Shown here piece after piece: positions 1 through 9,098 of a stretch of DNA of 64,000 nucleotides. A program made the position numbers and the translations under genes. Position 1 is the first letter of the stretch; each line of letters begins with the position of its first letter. The notes under the pieces are model-generated. The model searched no databases. It was not told the DNA's origin and saw only the letters and a list, made by a program, of their open reading frames with translations. This stretch comes from Haloferula luteola. Its GTDB lineage: Bacteria; Verrucomicrobiota; Verrucomicrobiia; Verrucomicrobiales; Akkermansiaceae. The stretch covers positions 92,128-156,127 of the forward strand of contig NZ_JACHFD010000013.1 in NCBI RefSeq assembly GCF_014201715.1, in the 5' to 3' direction.

Positions 1-240
1 GGCATACCTTTCATAGGCACCGCCGCTGGGCATCTTCAGTTCGCTTTCTGCAAAGGTTAACAGCCGCGCCGTAAGTTCGAGCCGATCCCGCAGATCGGGA
101 TCCTCCGTCGCTTTCAATACCTGCTCGTTCGGATGCGTCCGACGCATCACATCGAGCTGACCCACCGCGGCCTGAGAATAGAACTCCAGAGTGCTGCAAG
201 AACTCAGCACCATACCCGCCAGCAACGCCACCCGCCCCAT
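1..240 (-). CDS. Predicted lipoprotein aminopeptidase (COG4324-like), C-terminus outside the window
   Basis: Only the first 80 codons are inside the window. The ATG lies one base after the tadA stop, so the gene is in the same transcription unit. The N-terminus is a short hydrophobic signal ending in LSSC, a lipobox, so Cys15 should be lipidated and the protein held at a membrane. The following stretch (CSTLEFYSQAAVGQLDVM, then RDRLELTARLLTFAESELKMP) matches, from memory, the start of the predicted aminopeptidase family COG4324/PF10023, whose members open with C..L.YY.QA..GQL. The catalytic zinc motif would lie beyond the window edge, so activity cannot be judged. Confidence 0.75.
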   Translation of the reverse strand, partial: MGRVALLAGMVLSSCSTLEFYSQAAVGQLDVMRRTHPNEQVLKATEDPDLRDRLELTARLLTFAESELKMPSGGAYERYA

Positions 241-241
241 A

Positions 242-766
242 TCAGGCGAGTTCATCAGGATGCGCTTTCGCTGCATCCCGCAGCGCTTTCTTCTTCGCTC
301 TGGCCTCGCGAAAGAATCCCTGAATCAATGCCAGACATTCCTCCCCGAGAACTCCCGAGACCGTCTCACAGCGATGATTCAATGGCGGGTTTGCATCCAG
401 CAAATGGATCCATCCACCGGCAGCTCCTGCCTTTTCATCAGGACATCCAAAAACCACACGGTCAGGCCGACAGTGAACGATCGCCCCCGCACACATCGGG
501 CAAGGCTCCTTGGTCACATAAAGCGTGCAGCCTTCCAGCCGCCAATCTCCGACAGCTTGCTGAGCCGCCGTGAGAGCCAGCATCTCCGCATGCGCCGTCG
601 CGTCCTTGAGGGTTTCCACCTGATTCCAGGCCCGACCAATGATCCTGCCTTCGCGGACGACCACCGCACCGATCGGTACCTCCGTCGCATCATACGCGCG
701 TTTGGCCTCCCGAAGCGCCTGGCGCATCCAGTAGTCATCACCGAGAATTTCGAAGGGTTCGTCCAT
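242..766 (-). CDS. tadA: tRNA-specific adenosine deaminase TadA
   Basis: Deaminates adenosine 34 to inosine in the anticodon of tRNA-Arg(ACG), a cytoplasmic and usually essential activity. The protein is about 174 aa, the normal size. Zinc-site motifs are intact: HAE at about residues 59-61, where the Glu is the proton shuttle, and PCPMC at about 88-92. The frame can also begin at a GTG at 784, six codons earlier; neither start has a clear ribosome binding site, and I chose the ATG. The next gene downstream starts one base after this stop. The argB stop lies about 95 bases upstream. Confidence 0.93.
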   Translation of the reverse strand: MDEPFEILGDDYWMRQALREAKRAYDATEVPIGAVVVREGRIIGRAWNQVETLKDATAHAEMLALTAAQQAVGDWRLEGCTLYVTKEPCPMCAGAIVHCRPDRVVFGCPDEKAGAAGGWIHLLDANPPLNHRCETVSGVLGEECLALIQGFFREARAKKKALRDAAKAHPDELA

Positions 767-860
767 ACAAGGTAGGGGATTCACCTGGAGATCACGAGAC
801 GCTCAAGTCATGGAGTCCTTTTCCCATCAAGCTCGTTAGGATCTCGATGGGGGACGGATT

Positions 861-1739
861 TCATCGGGTGACTTCCGTCCCAATGCCGCCGTCCGTGAAG
901 ATCTCGAGGAGTAAGGCGTGAGGAAGTCGGCCGTCGACAAAGTGAACTTTTCGAACCCCTGCATTCAGCGCATCCATCGCACTTCGGATCTTCGGGATCA
1001 TGCCTCCAGTGATTGTTCCGTCGGACATCAATGCCTCCGCCTCTTGGCGGTTGATCGAATGAATCAGGGTGTCGGGGAAAGACGGATCACGCATCACTCC
1101 TGGAACATCGGAAAGGTACACCAGCTTAGAAACTCGCAGCTCCTTCGCCAAGGCCGCCGCGGCCAGATCGGCATTGATATTCAGAGGCTTTCCCGTCGCC
1201 AACTCAGCGGCCAATGGGGAAATCACCGGCACGATCCCCGCTCGAAATGCGGGCTCCATGTTGGCCAGCTGACAGCCGACCACTTCGCCGACGCGCCCAA
1301 TGTCGACCGGTTGGCCGGCGGCATCTTTCGCGCGCATCTTCTCGCCCAGAAAAACATCCGTGCCGGGAATGCCCGTCGCCTTGCCTCCAAACTCCCGGAT
1401 CATCTGCACCAACCCGGGATTGATCTCATTCGAAAGGACTTTCTCCACGATCCCGATCGCCTCCTCGCTGGTTTTCCGGAAACCACCGATGAACTCCGCT
1501 TCCAGCCCGGCCGTCTTCATGGCGGCAGAAATCGCCTTGCCGCCGCCGTGAACGACAATCGGGTGGATTCCGGCAACCTCAAGAAAGACGATGTCCCGCA
1601 TTACTTTGCGCACCAATTCGGGGTCTTCCATCGCGGAACCTCCCATCTTGATGAGAAACGTCTTCCCTCGGAAGGCCTGAAGATAAGGGAGAGCCTCAAT
1701 GAGGGCTTCGGCTTTGTCGGTGGAGTTCTGCAAGCTCAT
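861..1739 (-). CDS. argB: Acetylglutamate kinase ArgB
   Basis: Phosphorylates N-acetylglutamate in the second step of arginine biosynthesis (amino acid kinase fold, cytoplasmic). The N-terminal KMGGSAM and VVHGGGK segments form the nucleotide and substrate loops, and LNINADLAA plus the SDVPGVMRD and GGMIPK motifs further on are typical of ArgB. Length about 292 aa, normal. The frame extends 12 codons upstream to a TTG, but the ATG leading into MSLQNSTDKAEALIEALP gives the usual N-terminus. It is an isolated arg gene here; neighbours are unrelated to arginine. The upstream CHASE2-like gene ends about 50 bases before it, so co-transcription is plausible. Confidence 0.95.
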   Translation of the reverse strand: MSLQNSTDKAEALIEALPYLQAFRGKTFLIKMGGSAMEDPELVRKVMRDIVFLEVAGIHPIVVHGGGKAISAAMKTAGLEAEFIGGFRKTSEEAIGIVEKVLSNEINPGLVQMIREFGGKATGIPGTDVFLGEKMRAKDAAGQPVDIGRVGEVVGCQLANMEPAFRAGIVPVISPLAAELATGKPLNINADLAAAALAKELRVSKLVYLSDVPGVMRDPSFPDTLIHSINRQEAEALMSDGTITGGMIPKIRSAMDALNAGVRKVHFVDGRLPHALLLEIFTDGGIGTEVTR

Positions 1740-1792
1740 GGCGCTGGCACCACCCGACCACGGAGACGCCTCCAATGCAAGCCGGTGCCCGC

Positions 1793-3145
1793 CTATCGCT
1801 TGCGCTTGCGACGGGGTTTCTTCTTCGCCGCCGCGGCCGCCTTCTCGACCAGAGTTTCCTGCTCATCACTTTTCACGACGCCCACTCGGTTTGACCATCG
1901 AGCATACTCGCTCGCAAGAAAGGCACTCAACGGCAAAACAGCCAAGGCCAGCAACGGCGGATGAAGGTGAGCCTGTCTCAAAACCACCGCCGACAAAACC
2001 ACCAGTCCGACCGTCAACCCAGCAGCCGTCGCCGCTCGCAATTCGATCATCCGCCCCCGCATCAGCCCGGCGCTCATCAATGCACCGCCCAGCAGCAATC
2101 CCAGCTCAGCCAAGCCGTGAAATCGTGGCACCGGAGTGAGCGATGTTCGCACCGGGGCCGAGCGTATCAACGCATCCACGGCAGCCACGCCAGAAGCCCA
2201 GGCCACATCTTCTTTGGGAGCCAAAACCCGCCCATCAGCCACCAGCACCGGATGACGACCCTCCAGCACCTCACTCGGGACTGATTCTTCAATCACCGCC
2301 TTCAAGGGCACCCGGTTGACCTCAGGAATCTCCTCGGGCAAACGGGCTCGACCACGAAAATCAATGGGAATCCTCGGACCGTTCGCACCCAACCGGATCA
2401 CTTGACCCACCTCAATATCCACCTCGTCAAAGGGTAATTCTAGTCGCGCGATCTCCAGTGCCAGCGGCAACGAAAAAACCACCCGGTCGCCCCACCGAGC
2501 CAACAGATACGTGCGTTCCGATTCTTCCTTCTCGCTCTCCAACCGGGTGAAGCCAGCAAGCGTCCGACGCCCACCCAACTCAGGTGCCACGCCGCGCACC
2601 GCGTTGACCACAGGAAGTTCTGTCACATCCCCCGACACTCGGTCTTCATCAATGGAAGCCCGCAAAAATGGCGCAGCGACGGGTTCTCCAGCCGTCGAAT
2701 CTTTCAGCGGAAAGCCCAAAACCAGCCCATCAAAACGATCCATCACCCCGCGCATCGCCTGCAAGGCCAGCACATCCGGCTCTTCCCACTGCAACGGGTA
2801 TCCGAATCCCAAATGGGAAAGACCCGCACCATGAAGACGCGCCAGCACCACCGCCACATCCGAGGGCGGCGGCGGCATCGCTTCAAACCACCCCTCCGGG
2901 TCCTCCTCCAAGGTCAGCAAACTCAACGGCTCCACTTCCGCTGGTGGCGCAGCACGAACAATCTGCCGCGGGTCCGTCGCGCTCCCCATCCCCTCAATCT
3001 CAGGATTCCCTCCATACAACCCAGAGAAAACCCGCCGATCCGCCCGCTCCAAGGCAGGAATCGAGGGGGTCCCCGCCAGCATCAGCAAGCCGACGCCCAA
3101 GGCGACGACCGCTCCAGCCAATCGTGGATGCTCGATCCGAATCAC
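1793..3145 (-). CDS. Membrane protein with CHASE2-like extracytoplasmic domain
   Basis: A 450-aa protein with one N-terminal membrane segment (about residues 10-28), a large extracytoplasmic region to about 340, three C-terminal membrane segments (about 345-415) and a very basic tail rich in Lys and Arg. This layout, and the central segment with a strand pattern like IPIDFRGRARLPEEIP followed by LEGRHPVLVADGRV, resembles CHASE2 sensor domains, which normally sit before a cyclase, kinase or GGDEF output domain. No output domain follows, so any signalling would need a partner. The assignment is by pattern only. It lies upstream of argB in the same direction. Confidence 0.55.
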   Translation of the reverse strand: MIRIEHPRLAGAVVALGVGLLMLAGTPSIPALERADRRVFSGLYGGNPEIEGMGSATDPRQIVRAAPPAEVEPLSLLTLEEDPEGWFEAMPPPPSDVAVVLARLHGAGLSHLGFGYPLQWEEPDVLALQAMRGVMDRFDGLVLGFPLKDSTAGEPVAAPFLRASIDEDRVSGDVTELPVVNAVRGVAPELGGRRTLAGFTRLESEKEESERTYLLARWGDRVVFSLPLALEIARLELPFDEVDIEVGQVIRLGANGPRIPIDFRGRARLPEEIPEVNRVPLKAVIEESVPSEVLEGRHPVLVADGRVLAPKEDVAWASGVAAVDALIRSAPVRTSLTPVPRFHGLAELGLLLGGALMSAGLMRGRMIELRAATAAGLTVGLVVLSAVVLRQAHLHPPLLALAVLPLSAFLASEYARWSNRVGVVKSDEQETLVEKAAAAAKKKPRRKRKR

Positions 3146-3188
3146 GGCCCGACCGATAGCGTCTGTGGCGGGGGTGGAAAGCGAAACG

Positions 3189-4145
3189 TCAGCCGATCGC
3201 CGACTCCAACACCGGTTTCAGCTTTTCTCCAATTGGCAGCCCTTCGGTGACCTCCGCCAAAAACCGCGCCGCCACCGGCACATGCGGACGATACCATTCG
3301 TCCTTCCGATTCCTCAAAATATTCCCGTAAGCCCCCAACGCCTGCATCAGGCGCTGCGCAGCACACTCCCGAAAAACCTGCTCCGCCGGGCGGTCCTCGG
3401 CAATGTCCTCCCAGAGGTCCATCAACTTTTCCCGCTCCTCAGCACTATGGTCCATGTAGGGATCATAGATCAACGAGGCCAAATCGTATTCCTGGCGACC
3501 CCGGCGCATGCCCTGAAAATCGATCCAATAGGCCTTTCCATCGACTCGCATGAGGTTCTGCGACTGGAAATCCCGATGCACCAGATGCTTGGCCGAGGCC
3601 CCCAGCCGATCCGCCAGCTGCAAAAACTCGGGGGCCTCCCGCAACGCCTCTGCATCCCCACCCTGCAAACCTTCCACGAAATGATCGAAAAAGTATTCCT
3701 GCTCCCACCGATACATCCCGGCATCAAACGATGGATTGAACTCCACGTCCTTCGCCGCCCGGCAATAGAACAATTTGTCGAGCTGCCGAAACGCTGAGCG
3801 GTAATAGGGCTCCCTCTCTTTCCAGGGCTCATCCTTTAGATCGAGAAGATCTTCATCGCCCAGGTCCTCGACCAGCGCCACGCGCCACTTCAGATTCTCG
3901 TGGAGAATCGAAGCCACATTCAGGCCCGCCTTTTCCTCCAGAAAATGAGCGACCTTCGGGTAAAAATCATTGTCCGGCCGCTCGTCGGTCCAGGAGATCC
4001 CAATGAACGGCTCGTATTCCTCGGTGACCACCCGCACAATCGTTCTCCCGGATGCGCCTTTGGTAATCGGGGTCAGCGTTACCGGAACGGTCGGGTCGAA
4101 CTCCAGATACTGCCGGACGGTCGTGAGAATGGAATCGGCGGACAT
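3189..4145 (-). CDS. AmgK-like sugar kinase / aminoglycoside phosphotransferase-fold protein
   Basis: About 318 aa with the choline/aminoglycoside kinase fold. The catalytic loop HRDFQSQN (about residues 190-197) and the metal-binding IDFQGMRRG (about 208-216) followed by YDLASLIYDPY match the pattern of AmgK, the cytoplasmic N-acetylmuramate/N-acetylglucosamine 1-kinase of cell-wall recycling. Unlike AmgK loci in proteobacteria, no murU-type nucleotidyltransferase is adjacent, so the substrate is unproven. The open frame runs 47 codons further upstream into the antiporter gene; I chose the internal ATG giving MSADSILTTVRQ, which leaves about 70 bases between the two genes. Confidence 0.75.
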   Translation of the reverse strand: MSADSILTTVRQYLEFDPTVPVTLTPITKGASGRTIVRVVTEEYEPFIGISWTDERPDNDFYPKVAHFLEEKAGLNVASILHENLKWRVALVEDLGDEDLLDLKDEPWKEREPYYRSAFRQLDKLFYCRAAKDVEFNPSFDAGMYRWEQEYFFDHFVEGLQGGDAEALREAPEFLQLADRLGASAKHLVHRDFQSQNLMRVDGKAYWIDFQGMRRGRQEYDLASLIYDPYMDHSAEEREKLMDLWEDIAEDRPAEQVFRECAAQRLMQALGAYGNILRNRKDEWYRPHVPVAARFLAEVTEGLPIGEKLKPVLESAIG

Positions 4146-4215
4146 GGCTCGCGCGGAGATATCCCGGCCCACGCCCTTTGGAGCAAGGGAAAATCCCCGC
4201 CTCCCTCGACTCCCC

Positions 4216-5952
4216 TCAGACCTCCGTCTCCTCCACCACGATCTCTTTGACCTCCTCGTCCTCGAGATCCGCCCGTTGATAGGCACTCATCGCCGCACGA
4301 ATCATGGCGCCGGCGCTCTCCGCCTCATCGTGGATCACGTTGACTCCCATCGCATCGAGCCGAGCCACCTCGTTCGGAAACTTAGCCCGTGCAAACACAC
4401 ACACTCCTGGATTTCGCTCCCGCACCAAAGGCAAGGCGGCCACCGTCAATTCCACAGCCGGAAAGGTGAACGCCACCATTCGCGCCCGCCCAATTGCCGC
4501 CAGATCCAAAGCCTCCGGGTGCGTGGCATCCGCGAACAAGACCGGCTGACCTTCCTTTTTCAGGCGTTTCACCGTGTCCACGTTCAACTCCAGCACCAGA
4601 GTATCAATCCCACAACGCCGCAGTGCCTCATTGAGCGAGCTTCCCACCGGGCCATAACCACAGATCACCGCATGGTCCTCGATTCCTCCCACCGCGGCAC
4701 CGAGCGCCATCCCCGCTGGCGGACGTTGGTGGGCTTTGATCCATCCTTTGCTCTCCAACCACTTCCCGAACGGACCGGCTTTCTTCATCAAACCTGGCAC
4801 CAAGCCCATCGATACCGCCGTGCAGGCCAGCAACAACTGCTCAACGCCGGGATCCATCGGCCGCAGCTCCCCTGCTTTGGAAAGCAGTACCAGCGAAAAC
4901 TCTCCCGTACTCGCCAAACTCGCTCCTGCCAACAAGGCCGGCCTCATCGGCACCTTCAACAGCCGCGCCGCCCCTGTCACCACCAACGCCTTCATCACGA
5001 GCAAACAAAGGGTTCCCGTGAGTACCCACCACCACTGATCCAGAACCGCTCCGACATCGATCATCAACCCCACCGAGACAAAGAAGATCGTCAGGAAAAG
5101 GTCTTTGAATGGCAACACATCCGCCATGATTCGATGGGCGTAGATCGACTCGCTCACCACCAAGCCCGCCGCGAACGCCCCCAGCGACAAAGACAAATTC
5201 AGCGCCTCTCCTCCCAGTGCCACCGCCGCACACAAAGCAATCACCGTCAGCGTGAACAACTCCCGCGATCGGGTCCGTGCCACGGCGTGCAACAAGGGCG
5301 TGACTCCGTATTTTCCCAACAGCAAAGCCGCCCCCAAAAACAAGGCCCCCTTTCCAAGCGCCGTCGCGACTCCAACCAAGGGGCTGCTGCCCTTTCCATA
5401 CAAGGCAGGGAGCACCAGGATGAAAAGGATCACCAAAATATCCTGAAACAAGGCCATCCCCAAAGAAGCGCGGGCCCCCGGATTGTGAGCCTGGCCGAGA
5501 TCCTGGAAGGATTTCATCGCCACTGCCGTCGAACTCAATGCCACCGCCACCCCGATCACGGCACACTCCGCCCCCCCCAGTCCCGCCAGCGCCGCCGCCA
5601 AAGCCGCCACCCCTCCACAGAGCGCCACCTGCAATCCGCCTCCGAACAATGCCACCCGCCAAAGATGCCGCAACTCTCCCAGCGAAAACTCAATGCCGAG
5701 AGTGAACATCAACAAAATCACTCCTAACTCCCCCAGATTCCCAATCACCGGATCCTCCCGTCCCGCTCCGACCAGCCCCAGCAAACCGCTGTTCGCGATC
5801 AGGATCCCGACCGCAAAATAGCCCACCAAAAGACTTTGGCGAAACTTCACTAACAACAACGAAACCAATACCGCGAGCACCAGCACCAAGGCCAGCACCC
5901 CGAAAAACGGAGTGATCGTCGAGCCCCCCGCAGCCACCATGTCCAACACCAT
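4216..5952 (-). CDS. KefB/KefC-type monovalent cation:proton antiporter (CPA2)
   Basis: Cytoplasmic-membrane exchanger of K+ or Na+ for protons. About 578 aa: a dozen hydrophobic segments in the first about 390 residues, with signature stretches VILLMFTLGIEFSL and ALSSTAVAMKSFQD typical of CPA2 transporters, then a cytosolic TrkA-N (RCK) domain beginning HAVICGYGPVGSSL, a Rossmann nucleotide-binding loop used for gating. The tail is acidic. The start is uncertain: an ATG at 5952 has AGG nine bases upstream, with other ATGs at 5961 and 5982. It is divergent from the flavoprotein pair that starts at 6087. Confidence 0.87.
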   Translation of the reverse strand: MVLDMVAAGGSTITPFFGVLALVLVLAVLVSLLLVKFRQSLLVGYFAVGILIANSGLLGLVGAGREDPVIGNLGELGVILLMFTLGIEFSLGELRHLWRVALFGGGLQVALCGGVAALAAALAGLGGAECAVIGVAVALSSTAVAMKSFQDLGQAHNPGARASLGMALFQDILVILFILVLPALYGKGSSPLVGVATALGKGALFLGAALLLGKYGVTPLLHAVARTRSRELFTLTVIALCAAVALGGEALNLSLSLGAFAAGLVVSESIYAHRIMADVLPFKDLFLTIFFVSVGLMIDVGAVLDQWWWVLTGTLCLLVMKALVVTGAARLLKVPMRPALLAGASLASTGEFSLVLLSKAGELRPMDPGVEQLLLACTAVSMGLVPGLMKKAGPFGKWLESKGWIKAHQRPPAGMALGAAVGGIEDHAVICGYGPVGSSLNEALRRCGIDTLVLELNVDTVKRLKKEGQPVLFADATHPEALDLAAIGRARMVAFTFPAVELTVAALPLVRERNPGVCVFARAKFPNEVARLDAMGVNVIHDEAESAGAMIRAAMSAYQRADLEDEEVKEIVVEETEV

Positions 5953-6086
5953 CGCCGGCATCCTAGGCCGATGCCGTGCCATGCAAAATGGATTTTTGGC
6001 ATTCCCGCCGAGACACCTGCAGCGGCAGGAAATCCCGCGCATCGAAGTCACCCTTCCTCCTTGCCGCGGGACAGAAATGCGGTCTG

Positions 6087-7589
6087 ATGTCGGCAAAATC
6101 CATGCATTCCACCGCGAACCCGAAAATCCTCATTCTCGGCGGCGGGCTCGACGGCCTTGTCGCCGCCCTGAGCCTCCGCGCACGGGGCTCCAACATCGAC
6201 ATCACCGTCCTGCGTCCGCCCAACCTTTCCGCACCCCTGCCCGACGAAAGCACCGACGCGGCCTTGCCCAGCTTCCTCCATGACTTCCTCGGCATCTCAC
6301 CCGCCCGACTTCACCATTCTGTGAAGCCCGTGTGGAAGCTCGGATCCCGCCTCGAATGGGGTCCCCGGGAAGATTTCCTCCTCACTTACGACCCTCAATT
6401 CACCCAAATCCCCAAAGGGGTCACCAAAGCTGCCGGCTACTATGCTGCCGTCGAAATCCAAGACATCAGCCGCTCAGCCGCATTCATTCGACGCGATAAA
6501 GCCTTCCCCACCGGACCGCTTGGCAAGCCCGCTCTCCAAGGGGGCTACGGCTATCACTTGAAGTCCGAACCCCTCCTCGAACTTCTCGAAACCCTCGCAA
6601 AGGAACAGGGCATTCAAATCCTCGACGAGGAAATCATCCGGGTCGACTCCGCCAACGGAGAACTCCGAGGGGTTCACCTCCAGCAATCCGGGCAACTTGA
6701 GGCCGATCTTTACGTGGATGCCTCCGGACAGGCCGCTGCCTGGATCCGCGGTGAACTGGGAGTGGAGTTTCTGAAGTTTTCCTCACTGATCGCCGACGCG
6801 TGGTGCGCGGTCCGCGTTCCCCGTCCCGAAGGCCCCATTCACCCCCACACCACGTTCCGCACCCAGCCCCACGGGTGGTCCTGGCAAATCGAACACGAAG
6901 ACTCGATTCAGGTAGGACAGGTCTTCTCCTCCGAACACCATGCCGCCGAAGACATCGAGGCCCTGCTGCGTGAAACCCATCCAGAGGCCTCCGCACCCCT
7001 CCGCGGAACCTTCCAACGCGGTCATGTCGAAACCCCGTGGGTCGGCAACGTCGTCGCCATTGGCGCTGCGATGGGGGACGCCGAACCTCTCGTCACCGGT
7101 CGCCTTTCCCAACTCGCCCATGAATGTCGCTGGCTAGCGGAATTGCTTGAAGCTTGTGCTTTCTGCCCCGGCGAAGTCGAACGCCAATTCTACTGCCGAC
7201 GCACCCTCGCTTTGCGCAAAGAGGCCCGCGATCTCACCGCCTTACTTCACGCCCACAACCACCGTCTCGACACCCCATTCTGGATCACCTCCCGCGCTCA
7301 GGCACAGTTCGCGGATCTTGAGAACTTCCTCGCCGCATATCGAGAAATTGGTCCCTCTCCACTCCTGGGAGCCAGCCTTCCCACCCAACCCTCCGCCTAC
7401 GGATTGGAGGGCTACCTCGCTTTGCTCATCGGTCTTCGCCTCCCCTTCGACAACGTCCATCTCACCCAACCGGAGGAAACCGAACGCGTCCACCAAGCAC
7501 ACCGCCGTCACGCCCAGACCGCCGCCACCGCTCTCGGCGTCCGTGAAATCCTCGCCGCCACCCGCACCCCCTCCTGGAACTGGTCATGA
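6087..7589 (+). CDS. Flavin-dependent halogenase-fold protein, copy 1 (non-canonical)
   Basis: About 500 aa, tryptophan-halogenase family (PF04820 type). Visible: FAD dinucleotide loop ILGGGLDGL near the N-terminus; VWKLGSRLEWG, where the Lys aligns with the catalytic Lys79 of PrnA/RebH; the WxWxI segment as WSWQIEHED, lacking the Pro of the canonical WxWxIP; and GNVVAIGAAMGDAEPLVTG, aligning with the FAD/chloride loop in which true halogenases have EPLESTG. Here the catalytic Glu of LEST is Val. The C-terminal helical region still has the family's DTPFW. I infer a flavoprotein monooxygenase or halogenase relative of unknown substrate, probably not a classical tryptophan halogenase. Its stop overlaps the next start by four bases (ATGA). 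Start chosen at MSAKSMHSTANPK; upstream ATGs exist. Confidence 0.75.
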   Translation: MSAKSMHSTANPKILILGGGLDGLVAALSLRARGSNIDITVLRPPNLSAPLPDESTDAALPSFLHDFLGISPARLHHSVKPVWKLGSRLEWGPREDFLLTYDPQFTQIPKGVTKAAGYYAAVEIQDISRSAAFIRRDKAFPTGPLGKPALQGGYGYHLKSEPLLELLETLAKEQGIQILDEEIIRVDSANGELRGVHLQQSGQLEADLYVDASGQAAAWIRGELGVEFLKFSSLIADAWCAVRVPRPEGPIHPHTTFRTQPHGWSWQIEHEDSIQVGQVFSSEHHAAEDIEALLRETHPEASAPLRGTFQRGHVETPWVGNVVAIGAAMGDAEPLVTGRLSQLAHECRWLAELLEACAFCPGEVERQFYCRRTLALRKEARDLTALLHAHNHRLDTPFWITSRAQAQFADLENFLAAYREIGPSPLLGASLPTQPSAYGLEGYLALLIGLRLPFDNVHLTQPEETERVHQAHRRHAQTAATALGVREILAATRTPSWNWS

Positions 7590-9094
7590 AATCCGATCCC
7601 ACATTTCTTGTCGTCGGCCCCGCTCCGGATGCCGCCCTCGCTGCCCTGCTGATGCGGCGCCTTTTGCCCGGCCGCCCGCTCACCCTTCTGGTGACACCCG
7701 GCGATGCCGATCCCATCGGAGAAACCACCACCCCGCTCCTGTGGCAGCAACTCGCGACCATCGGAGGCATCGGCCGCGATGACCTCCACAAAATCGCCAA
7801 CCCCACCTGGTCTTTGGGGTTTTCATTGCGCTGGGGCATGCGGGGTCAGTTCCATCGAGCCTTCGAAGCTCCCTTTTCCAGCCTGCCGACAGGGTTGACC
7901 ACTCCCTTAGCACGACTCGCCGACGCGGAAGGATTGGGCCAATCCACCACCGGCATGGCCCTGCTCAGCGCGGGCAAACTGTTTCCGAAAGACCGCCGCA
8001 ATAGCATCCGCATCCTTGATGGCATCTGCGGTCTCCAGCTCGCTCCCGCACCCTTTTCCCAACTCTTGCTCCGGGCATGTCAGGCCGCGGGCGCTAAGAT
8101 CCTCAACGACACCGTCGTCGAAGTTCAATGTTCGGGAGACTCTCTCGTTTCCCTGCGCACTCAGGATGGAACCGAGCGACGCGCCGATTGGATTCTCGAC
8201 CTGACCCCTCGCGCCGATGGCCTCCGCTCCCACCTCCCTGAACACCACTGGACAGGTGATCATGCGCCCGGCCACTGCACCCGAGCTTGGACGGCCCTGC
8301 GCCGCCGTGGCAGCGAAGCCATCCGCTCAGGAGCCACCCTCGAAACTCACGAGTCCGGCTGGCGATGGCGCGTCGAACACCGCGAACACATCGGCATCGG
8401 CGTGGCCTTCCATCCCGATTTCCTCAGCGAAGATGCCGCCTTACAACTCCTTCTCGCGAAGTCCGGCACACCCTCCTCGGAAGCCCGTCTCCACACCTGG
8501 GAAACAGGGCATCACGCACGCCCATGGGTTGGCAACCTCATCGCCATGGGCGACGCCGCAGGATGGACCTCTCCCCTGACCGGCACGCGCCTCGCTTTGA
8601 TCGTCCAAGAAGCCCACCAGATCGCTCGAATCCTGGCCGAGAACGAATCTCAGGTCGGCGAAGCCAGCCGCCGACTCTACCAAAACTCCTGTCACCAAAC
8701 ACTTCAGGAGATTCAGGATTTTTCCGCCCTCCACCACCGCTTCCATGGCCAACAAAGTTCCGCCTGGTGGGATCACGCAGCCGCTGCCACATCCCTCGGC
8801 GCTCACGACGAACTGGTCGCCCTCTATCAGCAAGGAGGCGCGAGCCCCGTGCTCGCTCACGCCCTACCCCGCGGCCAGTCAGCCATGGGCATCGACACCT
8901 GGTTGGCCGCGCTGGTCGGACTGGGCGTGCCGGTGACCCACCCCAAGACCATTCCTACAGGCGAACTTGCCTCCTGGCGTAGCCATCTGGCCGCCCAAAC
9001 CCAAATGGCCGCCTCCGCCGTTCAGCCCAAAGTTTATCTAGAGGCCGTGGACCGCGATCTCCATCGCCGTCCACAACCCCAGAAATTCTACTAA
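7586..9094 (+). CDS. Flavin-dependent halogenase-fold protein, copy 2 (degenerate)
   Basis: 502 aa, translationally coupled to the upstream homologue by an ATGA overlap. Same architecture, but every key motif is weaker: the N-terminal loop reads VVGPAPDAAL rather than GxGxxG; the segment holding the catalytic Lys is TWSLGFSLRWG (Ser in place of Lys); WxWxI is WRWRVEHRE; and the loop normally EPLEST is GWTSPLTGTRL. The similarity GNLIAMGDAAGWTSPL to copy 1 shows tandem duplication. Loss of both halogenase catalytic residues suggests a structural partner or an altered chemistry; that is inference. Confidence 0.7.
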   Translation: MKSDPTFLVVGPAPDAALAALLMRRLLPGRPLTLLVTPGDADPIGETTTPLLWQQLATIGGIGRDDLHKIANPTWSLGFSLRWGMRGQFHRAFEAPFSSLPTGLTTPLARLADAEGLGQSTTGMALLSAGKLFPKDRRNSIRILDGICGLQLAPAPFSQLLLRACQAAGAKILNDTVVEVQCSGDSLVSLRTQDGTERRADWILDLTPRADGLRSHLPEHHWTGDHAPGHCTRAWTALRRRGSEAIRSGATLETHESGWRWRVEHREHIGIGVAFHPDFLSEDAALQLLLAKSGTPSSEARLHTWETGHHARPWVGNLIAMGDAAGWTSPLTGTRLALIVQEAHQIARILAENESQVGEASRRLYQNSCHQTLQEIQDFSALHHRFHGQQSSAWWDHAAAATSLGAHDELVALYQQGGASPVLAHALPRGQSAMGIDTWLAALVGLGVPVTHPKTIPTGELASWRSHLAAQTQMAASAVQPKVYLEAVDRDLHRRPQPQKFY

Positions 9095-9098
9095 GCGC

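Noticed and set aside
3970..5727. A 585-codon plus-strand open frame.
   Set aside because: It is antisense to the KefB-type antiporter and the sugar kinase; the translation is rich in His, Arg and Gln with no domains, as expected from a high-GC shadow.
6087..7589. Naming the first flavoprotein a tryptophan halogenase.
   Set aside because: The fold and FAD motifs fit, but the catalytic Glu is Val and WxWxIP is incomplete, so only a halogenase-fold call is justified.
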